This document shows positions 1-8,731 of a DNA stretch of 64,000 nucleotides, in pieces (the first letter of the stretch is position 1; each line of letters starts with the position of its first letter). Origin of the DNA: Acidobacteriota bacterium (GTDB lineage Bacteria; Acidobacteriota; Aminicenantia; Aminicenantales; Saccharicenantaceae); the NCBI GenBank assembly GCA_028749115.1, contig JAQURD010000001.1, positions 152,218 to 216,217 of the forward strand. The letters are read 5' to 3'. The position numbers were made by a program, and so were the translations under genes. The notes under the pieces were generated by a model, which saw only the letters and a program-made list of their open reading frames with translations, was not told the DNA's origin and made no database searches.

Positions 1-534
1 GGAAATTATAGTTTTTGGAACTTTATGAAATTCAGTTGTAGCAAAAATAAATATCGTTCTGGTTGGTGGTTCTTCCAGAGTTTTGAGCAGGGCATTAAAA
101 GCATCCCGGCTAAGCTGATGGACCTCATCAATAATAATTATCCGGTAGCGGCTATGCATCGGCTCATATTGAATGCTCTCCCTTAAGGCTTTAACGTCTT
201 CGATACCACGGTTAGAGGCACCATCAATTTCGATAAAATCAATGAGTCTGTCGTCATTTATAGCCTGACACAGGTCACATTGATTACAGGGCTCGGGGGC
301 GGGTCCTGATTGGCAATTAAGCGCCTTAGCCAGAATTCTGGCCACTGTCGTCTTACCTACGCCCCTCATGCCAGAAAATAGGTAGGCATGGCTGATTCTA
401 TTTTCTTTTATAGCATTTTGAAGTGTTCTGACGATTGCCCCCTGACCAATAACTTCAGCAAATGTTTTTGGCCGGTATTTTCTGGCCAGGACCAGATAAG
501 GTCCCGCACTATTCTTAATCAGTTCTTCCATCAT
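1..534 (-). CDS. dnaX: DNA polymerase III subunit gamma/tau, N-terminal part (truncated by window edge)
   Basis: Minus-strand translation reads ...YLVLARKYRPKTFAEVIGQGAIVRTLQNAIKENRISHAYLFSGMRGVGKTTVARILAKALNC...CNQCDLC...IDEVHQLSRDAFNALLKTLEEPP: Walker A, Zn-binding cysteines and the DnaX/clamp-loader SRC-type region. Start ATG at 531 or 534. Confidence 0.93.
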   Translation of the reverse strand, partial: MMEELIKNSAGPYLVLARKYRPKTFAEVIGQGAIVRTLQNAIKENRISHAYLFSGMRGVGKTTVARILAKALNCQSGPAPEPCNQCDLCQAINDDRLIDFIEIDGASNRGIEDVKALRESIQYEPMHSRYRIIIIDEVHQLSRDAFNALLKTLEEPPTRTIFIFATTEFHKVPKTIIS

Positions 535-654
535 GTTCTCAAGTCTGAATAGAAATCATTTTTATCTTATCATAATCAGTCTAAAATTCAACTGATAACA
601 ATGCGCTGGCCAGCTTGATTCCGGGATGAATTTTGGCCAGGAAGAGATTACAAT

Positions 655-1545
655 GTGGCTGAGATGAATCAAAGAAAAAGAGGTCTGATTTTTGTTCATC
701 TAGCTGTTTTTTTATTTGGTTTTCCGGGCGTCATTAGTCAGCTGGTTGACTTGCCCTCTTATGGCCTGACCTTCTGGCGGGTAACGCTGGCCAGTTTTGC
801 TCTTTTTTTGCTTATCAAAATTAAATCTGAAAAAATTTCCTGGCCGACTCAACTGCTTGATGGCTGCCTGATTGTTTGTTCCGGGCTTCTTCTCGCTTTT
901 CACTGGACGGCATTTTTTAAATCAATTCAGGTTTCAACCGTGGCTATTGGTTTGCTCTCCTATTCATCTTTTCCTATTTTTACAGTTTTCCTTGAACCCT
1001 GGCTTCTGGCCAGCCGGTTTAAAAAAATAAATTTATTTCTGGCTGTCATCTGCCTTTCGGGAATATATTTGATTATTCCAGAATTCAATTTAAGGAATAC
1101 CGTCTTTATTGGAGTTCTCTGGGGAGTGGCTGCTGGTTTTTCTTTTTCCTGGCTGACTATTATCAATCGAAAGCTGAGCAGACACTACTCAAGCCTGATT
1201 CTGGCCTTTTATCAAGAAATCCTGGCCATGCTTTTTTTACTGCCTGTTTTCCTGTTCAAGAAGTTCACCTGGCCGGGAACCCTAAAAAGCCTGGGCTTGG
1301 TTATTTTTTTAGGAGTCTTTTGCACAGCCCTGGCCCATACCCTCTTTATTAGAGGTTTAAGGGAGATTGAAGCCCAAGTTTCCAGTCTGATTAGCCTGCT
1401 GGAACCAGTTTATGGAATCATTCTCGGTTATTTGATACTTAAAGAAAAGCCTGGCTTAAAAACGCTGGCTGGCGGCCTGCTGATTTTAGGCTCAATTCTC
1501 TGGTTGTCTTATCATGGCGCTCGCGAAGCTAATGGACAGAGTTAA
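655..1545 (+). CDS. EamA/DMT-family transporter, ten-TM type
   Basis: 296-aa hydrophobic ORF with EamA-like repeats (LLAFHWTAFFKSIQVSTVAIGLLSYSSFPIF; SSLISLLEPVYGIILGYLILKEKP). Confidence 0.85.
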   Translation: MAEMNQRKRGLIFVHLAVFLFGFPGVISQLVDLPSYGLTFWRVTLASFALFLLIKIKSEKISWPTQLLDGCLIVCSGLLLAFHWTAFFKSIQVSTVAIGLLSYSSFPIFTVFLEPWLLASRFKKINLFLAVICLSGIYLIIPEFNLRNTVFIGVLWGVAAGFSFSWLTIINRKLSRHYSSLILAFYQEILAMLFLLPVFLFKKFTWPGTLKSLGLVIFLGVFCTALAHTLFIRGLREIEAQVSSLISLLEPVYGIILGYLILKEKPGLKTLAGGLLILGSILWLSYHGAREANGQS

Positions 1546-1554
1546 TTTCAATTT

Positions 1555-2691
1555 TTAAGTATCTTTTTGTCTTAAAGATTCTGGATTGATAGTCTTCTTT
1601 TCCTTCTCCTGTCTTTGTAAGAGCTGTTGTTTTTCCTCCTGGTGCTGCTGTTTCAACTGCTCAACTTTTTGCTGGAGATCATCTAATTTTTTTTGCTTTT
1701 CTTGAGGAGAAGCAGTTTTAATCTCTTTATCAGCCTCTTTTTTTAATTTATCTATTTCCTTTTTCTGAGTTCTTTCCAGTAAGACCTGTTCTCGCTGATG
1801 ATATGAATTAAGAGAGTCTGTATCGTAGCTTAACCTGTCTGGTGTTACCTTTTGCTCTATTTCTTCTCCGCTCATAACTCTTCCCGGCGTAACTGATTCT
1901 TTTTTAATAACCGGCCTGTATATTCTAACTTCGTTCTGGCTGACCTTTTCCTCATCTGGTTGCTTGATTTCTCTTAACTTTACGCTGTTTACCGGCCTGC
2001 CCGTTACCCTCTCTACCTGCTGCGGACTCAATCCATCATTAACAATAACATTATTTTTTATTCTAACCCGGTCGCCGATGACTGTTGAATTAATTATTGT
2101 TCTGTTTCTTTCAGGAGGTAAGACCCAATTTGCCAGATGGCGATCATGAAAATGACGGCCTTCTACAAAAACCCACAGCTCATAGTGGATGTTCTTGTTT
2201 CTCCAGTCAAATCCATATCCCGGCCTGAATGGGATATCAGGAGGAACAGGTGCCCAGCCTAGATAAATATCATTGTATCTCCAGATGACCCAGGCTGGAG
2301 CCCAGTCAACATCAGGCACCCAAAACCAGCCCAGACGTGCGTCCCGACCCCAGCGGCCATAATGGAAGGGCAGCCAGCCCCATTTATAAGCTGAAACCCA
2401 GGTCCAGCCATAATCGGTCCAGGCCCAGTAGCCATGAATATAAGGATGCCAGCGGGCACCCACTCCCTTTGGCACCCAGACATAACCGAATGGAGAGTAG
2501 TTTATCCAGAAACCAAATCCGTCCAGATAATTATAAATATAGCCAAAGGTTATTTCCGGAGCTACCGGTTGCCCATAATAAGAGCTCGTTTCATATGGGT
2601 GACTGGATGGTCTTTCTTCAGGCGGAACATATATCAAACAACTAACTGAAAGAAAAAGGGCCAGAGCCACTAAAAGAATTGATTTTTTCAT
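1555..2691 (-). CDS. Exported DUF6600-like aromatic-repeat protein with Gln/Lys/Glu-rich coiled-coil C terminus
   Basis: Signal peptide, then W/Y/G-rich repeats (GYVWVPKGVGARWHPYIHGYWAWTDYGWTWVS..WGWLPFHYGRW), then QQKVEQLKQQHQEEKQQLLQRQEKEKK. Confidence 0.75.
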   Translation of the reverse strand: MKKSILLVALALFLSVSCLIYVPPEERPSSHPYETSSYYGQPVAPEITFGYIYNYLDGFGFWINYSPFGYVWVPKGVGARWHPYIHGYWAWTDYGWTWVSAYKWGWLPFHYGRWGRDARLGWFWVPDVDWAPAWVIWRYNDIYLGWAPVPPDIPFRPGYGFDWRNKNIHYELWVFVEGRHFHDRHLANWVLPPERNRTIINSTVIGDRVRIKNNVIVNDGLSPQQVERVTGRPVNSVKLREIKQPDEEKVSQNEVRIYRPVIKKESVTPGRVMSGEEIEQKVTPDRLSYDTDSLNSYHQREQVLLERTQKKEIDKLKKEADKEIKTASPQEKQKKLDDLQQKVEQLKQQHQEEKQQLLQRQEKEKKTINPESLRQKDT

Positions 2692-2822
2692 CTTTTCCTC
2701 CCGTCCTTAGCTTTGCAAAAAACGGGTATTAAGCCTTTCACTTTGTTCAACCTATAAAAAAGCCATGATCTGTCAGTTTTATCCTCCCGGCTGTCCTTAA
2801 AAAAGGGCAGCTGTCTGGCATT

Positions 2823-4028
2823 TTAGTTTAGCTTTTTAAAGACTCTCTTTATCTTTTTATAGGCCCAATCCAGATCTTTTTTATTGATTATTAATGGCGG
2901 AGCAAATCTAATCACGTTTTCATGAGTCTCTTTGCAGAGCAGTCCCTCTTTCATCAGCTCTTCACAAAAACGGCGAGCCCCGCCTGCCTCAGGATAAAGC
3001 TCAAGGCCAATCAGCAGGCCGCGGCCTCTGATTTCTTTTATATGCTTGCTTTTAATGGTTCTAAGCTTTTCCAAAAAATAAGAGCCTTTTTCGAATGCAT
3101 TTTCAACCAGTTTCTCATCCTGAATAACTCGAAGGGATTCTCGAGCGACAGCACAGGCTAATGGATTACCGCCAAAAGTTGAACCATGCTCACCAGGCTT
3201 AAATAATCCCATAATTTCGCCGGTTGATAAAACGGCCGAAACAGCATAACATCCTCCGCCCAGGGATTTGCCGATAACCATGATGTCAGGTTTAACACCT
3301 TCATAATCGCAGGCAAACATTTTGCCGACCCGGCCGAGTCCAGTTTGAATTTCATCAGCAACAAAAAGGACATTATTTTTTTGACAGATTTCCTTTGCTT
3401 TGTTCAGGAAACCATCTGGTGGTATTAAAATTCCAGCTTCAGCCTGAATAGGTTCAACCAGAAAGGCTGCTGTCCGTGGAGTAATAGCTGCCTCCAGGGC
3501 GGCAATATCACCAAAGGGAATAATTTTAAAACCAGGAGTAAATGGCCCAAAATCCTGACGGTAAAGAGGATCAGTTGAGAAGCTGATGATAGTGACAGTT
3601 CGTCCATGAAAATTATTAGTGCAGGCAATGATTTCTGCTTCATCCTGAGGGATACCCTTTTTCTGGTAAGCCCATTTTCTGGCCAATTTGATGGCTGTTT
3701 CCACTGCTTCTGCCCCAGAATTCATGGGCAAAACCATGTTGAATCCGGTCAATTCGCACAGCTCCTTAGCCAAAAGAGGCCATTGATCATTCCTGAAAGC
3801 TCTGGAAGTCAGGGTCAACTTCCTGGCCTGATTCTGCAGCACCTTGACAATTCTGGGGTGACAATGTCCCTGGTTAACAGCTGAATAAGCACTTAAAAAA
3901 TCGAGATATTTTTTCCCTTCTATGTCCCACATCCAGATACCTCTGGCTTTAGTAATAACTACATCCAGCGGCAGATAGTTATGGGCTCCATAGATACCCT
4001 CCAGAATAATGTAATCTTGGCTATCCAT
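2823..4028 (-). CDS. rocD: Ornithine--oxo-acid aminotransferase-like class-III aminotransferase
   Basis: MDSQDYIILEGIYGAHNYLPLDVVITKARGIWMWDIEGKKYLDFLSAYSAVNQGHCHP; PLP Lys region DEIQTGLGRVGKMFACDYEGVKPDIMVIGKSLGGG. Confidence 0.85.
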   Translation of the reverse strand: MDSQDYIILEGIYGAHNYLPLDVVITKARGIWMWDIEGKKYLDFLSAYSAVNQGHCHPRIVKVLQNQARKLTLTSRAFRNDQWPLLAKELCELTGFNMVLPMNSGAEAVETAIKLARKWAYQKKGIPQDEAEIIACTNNFHGRTVTIISFSTDPLYRQDFGPFTPGFKIIPFGDIAALEAAITPRTAAFLVEPIQAEAGILIPPDGFLNKAKEICQKNNVLFVADEIQTGLGRVGKMFACDYEGVKPDIMVIGKSLGGGCYAVSAVLSTGEIMGLFKPGEHGSTFGGNPLACAVARESLRVIQDEKLVENAFEKGSYFLEKLRTIKSKHIKEIRGRGLLIGLELYPEAGGARRFCEELMKEGLLCKETHENVIRFAPPLIINKKDLDWAYKKIKRVFKKLN

Positions 4029-4053
4029 CCATAGCTCCTTTCCAAAAATTAAC

Positions 4054-4146
<93 letters not shown>

Positions 4147-4220
4147 GGCTCAAACTTTATTCAAAAAGAAAGGTTACCAAAATAATTCAACGAAATCAAT
4201 TTGCCAGGAACAGAAAAAAA

Positions 4221-5246
4221 CTATGGCCTGTAGATTGAGATTATATCTTTCAGAAGAGCTGCGGCTGCGCCTTTGGGATTGGACTGTCCGCCGCTAACAG
4301 CTATCCAGCCCATTGTATCAGTATAAAAAACAATGCCTTTGCTTGTTCCATTAATCATGGCCAGGGGATGATGGCGTTCAAGCAGGGCCAGGCCGACTTC
4401 AATTTTCCAGGGAGATCCTGCCTTTTCCTGATAACATTTTCCGAACAGCTTTAAAATCTTGTTCAAGCTATTTGCCTTTTCCATTATATCCCGGTTGATT
4501 CCACGAATACCTCTGACCTGAACATCACTCAGTTTGATCCGGCTATCCAGCACTTCATTAGCAATTATGATCATTTTGGCCGCAGTATCCCAGCCATCAA
4601 TATCTATTGACGGGTCAGGCTCGGCTATGCCTTTTTCCTGGGCCTCCTTCAGAGCCTGGTTAAAATCAAGACCGCCAGCCATTCTGGTCAGGATATAATT
4701 GGTGGTGCCGTTCAGTATCCCCTCCATTGTCATTATCTCAGTTCCAGCCAGTGCGCGCTGTCCAACATCAATTGTTGGTAAAGCAGCGGCGGCGGCGGCG
4801 CTGGCTTTGATAACCAACCCTTTTTCTTTAGCCAGGTCTTTTAACTCATCGGGCTTCAGCACCAGTGCCCCTTTACTGGCGGTAGCCACATGCCAGCCTT
4901 TTTCCAGAGCCAGTCTGATCAAAGACAGGCCAGGCTCGCCGCTGGTCAGATTAGAAGGAGTGCAATCAACCAGAACTCCCTGGTTAAATTCGTTCAGTAA
5001 ATCAGAAATAGTAATTTCCTTTATCCAGTCATCCAGATTATCGAGTTCTCCTTCTGAAAAGTATGAAGGAGATAAAACTTTTTGAGTACTGGAAAGAAGC
5101 ATAATGCCTTTTTGGCGGGCAATTCCCCGCAGCTCAAGCTGCAAGCCATAGCGAAACTGACAGGCATCATATGTTGTCTTGAGAAGTTCAAAGAAAGCCC
5201 GACCGACATGGCCAAAGCCAACTAGAATGATGTTTATTTTTTCCAT
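4221..5246 (-). CDS. hom: Homoserine dehydrogenase (short form, no obvious ACT domain)
   Basis: IILVGFGHVGRAFFELL Rossmann start; NGTTNYILTRM and EPDPSIDIDGWDTAAKMIIIAN signatures. Confidence 0.92.
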   Translation of the reverse strand: MEKINIILVGFGHVGRAFFELLKTTYDACQFRYGLQLELRGIARQKGIMLLSSTQKVLSPSYFSEGELDNLDDWIKEITISDLLNEFNQGVLVDCTPSNLTSGEPGLSLIRLALEKGWHVATASKGALVLKPDELKDLAKEKGLVIKASAAAAAALPTIDVGQRALAGTEIMTMEGILNGTTNYILTRMAGGLDFNQALKEAQEKGIAEPDPSIDIDGWDTAAKMIIIANEVLDSRIKLSDVQVRGIRGINRDIMEKANSLNKILKLFGKCYQEKAGSPWKIEVGLALLERHHPLAMINGTSKGIVFYTDTMGWIAVSGGQSNPKGAAAALLKDIISIYRP

Positions 5247-5279
5247 ATTAACCTCAGTTCAGGGCAATTATTTCCTGAC

Positions 5280-5374
5280 TGGCGGAGAGGGCGGGATTCG
5301 AACCCGCGATTCCGGTAATTAACCGGAATAACGGTTTTCGAGACCGTCGCCTTCAACCACTCGGCCACCTCTCC
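5280..5374 (-). tRNA. tRNA-Ser (anticodon CGA), CCA encoded
   Basis: Reverse complement GGAGAGGTGGCCGAGTGGTTGAAGGCGACGGTCTCGAAAACCGTTATTCCGGTTAATTACCGGAATCGCGGGTTCGAATCCCGCCCTCTCCGCCA: class-II tRNA fold. Confidence 0.95.
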
Positions 5375-5418
5375 TTTGCCTGTAATTTACTTTAACTTCT
5401 TCAAGTTTTCAACTTTTC

Positions 5419-5889
5419 TTAAACTTTTTTCATCCGCCGCCTGGCTTGAAAAAATTCACTCATCAGATGACTGCAAGCCTGGCTCAATATCCCTGAACAA
5501 ATTTCAAGCTGATGATTGGACTCCTTAAGTGGAATGGCTAACCTGGAAACGATGGCTCCCTGCTTTTTATCATTTGTTCCATAGACGAGCCTTTTTATTC
5601 GAGCCTGAAGAATAGCCCCCAAGCACATCGGGCACGGCTCAACGGTTACATATAAGGTCAAGCCCTTCAGCCGGTAATTCATAAGCTTCCTGCCTGCTTT
5701 CCTCAGAGTGATAATTTCAGCATGACCGGCTGGATCACAGCGAGAAATTGATTGATTATGCCCTCGGGCGATAATATAATCATCTTTAATCAGAACCGCC
5801 CCTACCGGGACTTCGCCTTTAGCTCCAGCCTTTCTAGCTTCGGCCAGAGCCTTTTTCATGAAAAACATATCCCTTTTTTCATTTTCCAT
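5419..5889 (-). CDS. tadA: tRNA adenosine(34) deaminase
   Basis: HAEIITLRKAG ... VEPCPMCLGAILQARIKRLVYG zinc-deaminase motifs. The internal start MENEKRDMFFM is more likely than the 5970 start of the longest ORF. Confidence 0.9.
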   Translation of the reverse strand: MENEKRDMFFMKKALAEARKAGAKGEVPVGAVLIKDDYIIARGHNQSISRCDPAGHAEIITLRKAGRKLMNYRLKGLTLYVTVEPCPMCLGAILQARIKRLVYGTNDKKQGAIVSRLAIPLKESNHQLEICSGILSQACSHLMSEFFQARRRMKKV

Positions 5890-6085
5890 CAGGAAGATTA
5901 TTTTAGACTTAATTTGAAAAGCAAACAACTGCCATGAAGTGAATTGCCTGTCTTTACGCCCTCTGCACAATTGAATAGACTCTTTTGGTGAAAAGAAGAA
6001 GAATGAACCGGCAGGGCAAATTATTAAATGTATAATAGCCAGATGATATTGACAGCCGGTTGAAATCCATTTAAGATAACTGCTT

Positions 6086-7252
6086 ATGCTTCAACTAGAT
6101 CAAGACTTCAGGCAGTCGCGACCGGTTTTTACCGTTAGCCTGATTTTGGCCATATTATTTTTCTCTTTACTTATGCCTCTTCTGGCCGAAGATAAAGCTG
6201 ACCAGCCGGCTGACCACCAGACTGAAGAAGAAAAGACAGAAAGCAAGAAAATTGGCCTGACAGCCTTGCCTATTTTATATTACACGCCAGAAACCAAACT
6301 GGCTTTTGGAGCGGGCGGGATTTTGACTTACCGCTTTGGGCTGGTTTTTAAAGAAACCAGGCCAAGTACTCTTTATTTTGCTGGGCTTTATACTCTGATG
6401 AAGCAATATAGTTTCCAGATTAAACCTGAAGTTTATCTTAAAAATAATTCTTTTTTTTTGGCGGCGAATTTTTTAGCAGAAAGATTTCCGACTAAGTTCT
6501 GGGGCATTGGACCTCAGACAACCGAAGATCAGGTAGAAGAGTACACCCCTCAAACCTATTTTATGGAATTAGGCTATCAGGGAAGATTTTTCCATAACCT
6601 GCCGCTCTACCTGGGGATTAGATATCATCTGGAAAAAACTTACATAGTTGAGAAAGAACCAGGTAAACTTATTGATCAAGGATTAGTTCCGGGCAGTCAG
6701 GGCGGCTGGATCTCTGGACCGGGGCTGATTGTCAACTATGACAACAGGGACAACATTTTTTACCCTTCCTCTGGCTATTATCTTCAGTTCTTTGGCTTCT
6801 GGAATAATAGAATATTCGGCAGCAGTTTTAATTATCTCAACTTTGTCTTAGATGCCCGTCGTTATCTTGAAGTTGGTGCCAAACAGGTTCTTGTTCTGCA
6901 GGGATTTTTAGAAACGGCAAGTGGCAATGTCCCGTTCTACAAATTCCCTAAGATAGGGGGAAATTTGCTCAGAGGCTATTATGGCGGCCGCTTTCGTGAC
7001 CACAATATACTGGCTTTTCAGACTGAATACAGATTTCCTATCTGGAAAAAGCTGAGTGGTGTAGCCTTCGCTGGCCTGGGAACACTGGCTGATAGTATTA
7101 AACATTTTTCCTGGGATAATCTAAAATATTCGGCTGGCTTTGGCCTCAGATTTAAGGTTATACCCCGGGAAAAAGTCAACATTAGGATTGATTTTGCTTT
7201 CGGGCCCGGAGGCACTTCCGGCATCTATATGAGTGCAGGGGAAGTTTTCTAA
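6086..7252 (+). CDS. Omp85/BamA-TamA family outer-membrane beta-barrel protein (surface antigen)
   Basis: Signal peptide, repeated amphipathic strands, NYDNRDNIFYPSSGYYLQFFGFW and GGNLLRGYYGGRFRDHN motifs. Confidence 0.82.
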   Translation: MLQLDQDFRQSRPVFTVSLILAILFFSLLMPLLAEDKADQPADHQTEEEKTESKKIGLTALPILYYTPETKLAFGAGGILTYRFGLVFKETRPSTLYFAGLYTLMKQYSFQIKPEVYLKNNSFFLAANFLAERFPTKFWGIGPQTTEDQVEEYTPQTYFMELGYQGRFFHNLPLYLGIRYHLEKTYIVEKEPGKLIDQGLVPGSQGGWISGPGLIVNYDNRDNIFYPSSGYYLQFFGFWNNRIFGSSFNYLNFVLDARRYLEVGAKQVLVLQGFLETASGNVPFYKFPKIGGNLLRGYYGGRFRDHNILAFQTEYRFPIWKKLSGVAFAGLGTLADSIKHFSWDNLKYSAGFGLRFKVIPREKVNIRIDFAFGPGGTSGIYMSAGEVF

Positions 7253-7268
7253 TTCTAATTTTTTGTTC

Positions 7269-8162
7269 CTATCTGTTTTCGGCGGCACAAGTTGCCTTTT
7301 TTCCTGGAGATTTATTCCCTTTAAGCTTGAAGCCTGATGAAATACAGGATGTCGGGCAGGCCCCCTGACATTTCAAGCATCTGACACAGCGTGAATTAGC
7401 GGCGTTTTCATATATCTTAATATCAACCGGGCAAACTCTCTGGCAGGCATTACATCGAAGGCAGTTATCAAGGTCAAGTTTTATCTGAAAAGCACTTATC
7501 TTATTAAAAAAGCCGAGAATTGTCCCCAGAGGACAGATCGTCCGGCAAAATGGACGTTCGCTTAAGGCCATCCAGATGAAAAAAAGCCCCAGCCAGCTGG
7601 CTTTCCAGGTAAAAAGAAATCCAAGTTGAGATCTTATACCCGGATTGAATAAAGCCAGAATTATGCCCGCTTCGAGGGTCCCGGCCGGGCATAACCACTT
7701 ACAGAACCAGGGAAGCCCGAAGCCAAGGCTGTCAACAATCAATAAGGGCAGCAAAATGACAAGGATAAGAAGAACAGCATATCTAAGATAACTTAAAAAA
7801 GCTGGTATTTTTAATTTTGGGATAGGGATTTTATATACCACTTCCTGGAAAAATCCAAAAGGGCATAACCAGCCGCAGGGCAAGCGGCCGCCGGCAACAC
7901 CGATGAGTCCCAGACTGCCCGCCACGTAAAGGCCAATCTTTTTATGACCAAGGCTCAGGTTGTATCTTAAAGAATCAAAGGCATTCTGAAGTGAACCGAT
8001 CGGGCAGGCCCCGATAGCTGCTGGGCAGGAATAGCAATTAAGAACCGGCAAGCAAAGGCCCTTAGTTTTGACCTGACTGATCTGGCCTTTGAGAAGCGAA
8101 GGGATATCCAGATTAAAACCCAGTGCGGCCAGTAGCTGTACTACTCTTCTTTTCATAGCCAT
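7269..8162 (-). CDS. Membrane 4Fe-4S polyferredoxin (NapH/CcoG-like)
   Basis: NCYSCPAAIGACPIGSLQN, multiple TM helices with GWLCPFG / KWLCPAG, and C-terminal CxxCxxxCP pairs (CLRCNACQRVCPVD; CVRCLKCQGACP). Confidence 0.85.
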   Translation of the reverse strand: MAMKRRVVQLLAALGFNLDIPSLLKGQISQVKTKGLCLPVLNCYSCPAAIGACPIGSLQNAFDSLRYNLSLGHKKIGLYVAGSLGLIGVAGGRLPCGWLCPFGFFQEVVYKIPIPKLKIPAFLSYLRYAVLLILVILLPLLIVDSLGFGLPWFCKWLCPAGTLEAGIILALFNPGIRSQLGFLFTWKASWLGLFFIWMALSERPFCRTICPLGTILGFFNKISAFQIKLDLDNCLRCNACQRVCPVDIKIYENAANSRCVRCLKCQGACPTSCISSGFKLKGNKSPGKKATCAAENR

Positions 8163-8183
8163 GGCTAATTTCTCTATCAGGTC

Positions 8184-8324
8184 TTAACCAAGCCCAATGC
8201 ACTCGAGGCAAATAGTTCTGGCTTTCTGCCAGACGATCTGAAATTCTCCAGCCCACAGGCCAAAAACAATACACAGGACGGCAAGGCTTAGCACTGCCCA
8301 GAACCATAACTGCTTTCTTTTCAA
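8184..8324 (-). CDS. Small membrane CXXC protein (CD1871A-family-like), TTG start
   Basis: 46-aa product (M)KRKQLWFWAVLSLAVLCIVFGLWAGEFQIVWQKARTICLECIGLG; AAAGGAGAAACG-TTG places a strong SD before the TTG. One TM helix followed by CxxC. Confidence 0.7.
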   Translation of the reverse strand: MKRKQLWFWAVLSLAVLCIVFGLWAGEFQIVWQKARTICLECIGLG

Positions 8325-8335
8325 CGTTTCTCCTT

Positions 8336-8560
8336 TTATTGGGTTGCCATCGCCAGCCAATCTTTTCTGCTCCTCCACTCATTAAAACTATCAGCAAAAA
8401 TTTTAACTCCGGGAAACTTTAAAACATTTTTTAATGATAGCCAGTTATGAGAAGACATAAATCCCTGGCCGCCATGGAGGACAACAATCCTGTCAGGTGT
8501 AATCTTCATAACCAGGCATATGGAGGCTAATAAAATGGAGAAAAGGCCTCTTTTTTTCAT
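8336..8560 (-). CDS. Small exported hypothetical protein
   Basis: 74-aa ORF with signal-like N terminus (MKKRGLFSILLASICLVMK), 11 nt upstream of the CXXC ORF and co-directional with the polyferredoxin. Confidence 0.4.
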   Translation of the reverse strand: MKKRGLFSILLASICLVMKITPDRIVVLHGGQGFMSSHNWLSLKNVLKFPGVKIFADSFNEWRSRKDWLAMATQ

Positions 8561-8731
8561 TTTCTCTCACAACTGTTCTTCTATTTAAGCACATTCTATT
8601 TAAATTTTCTATGTGTGAATCCTGGCCAGTTTTTTCCTGCCCTGTATTCTATCTAATTTTATCTTGTGATATAATCCACCTCTTAATTTTAATAAGGATA
8701 TTTTAGTTATCTGGTATTTGATTTTTAAATA

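Noticed and set aside
4780-4803. GGC/GCG-repeat tract in hom
   Set aside because: Encodes the short Ala run SAAAAAALP in homoserine dehydrogenase; coding low complexity, not a regulatory repeat.
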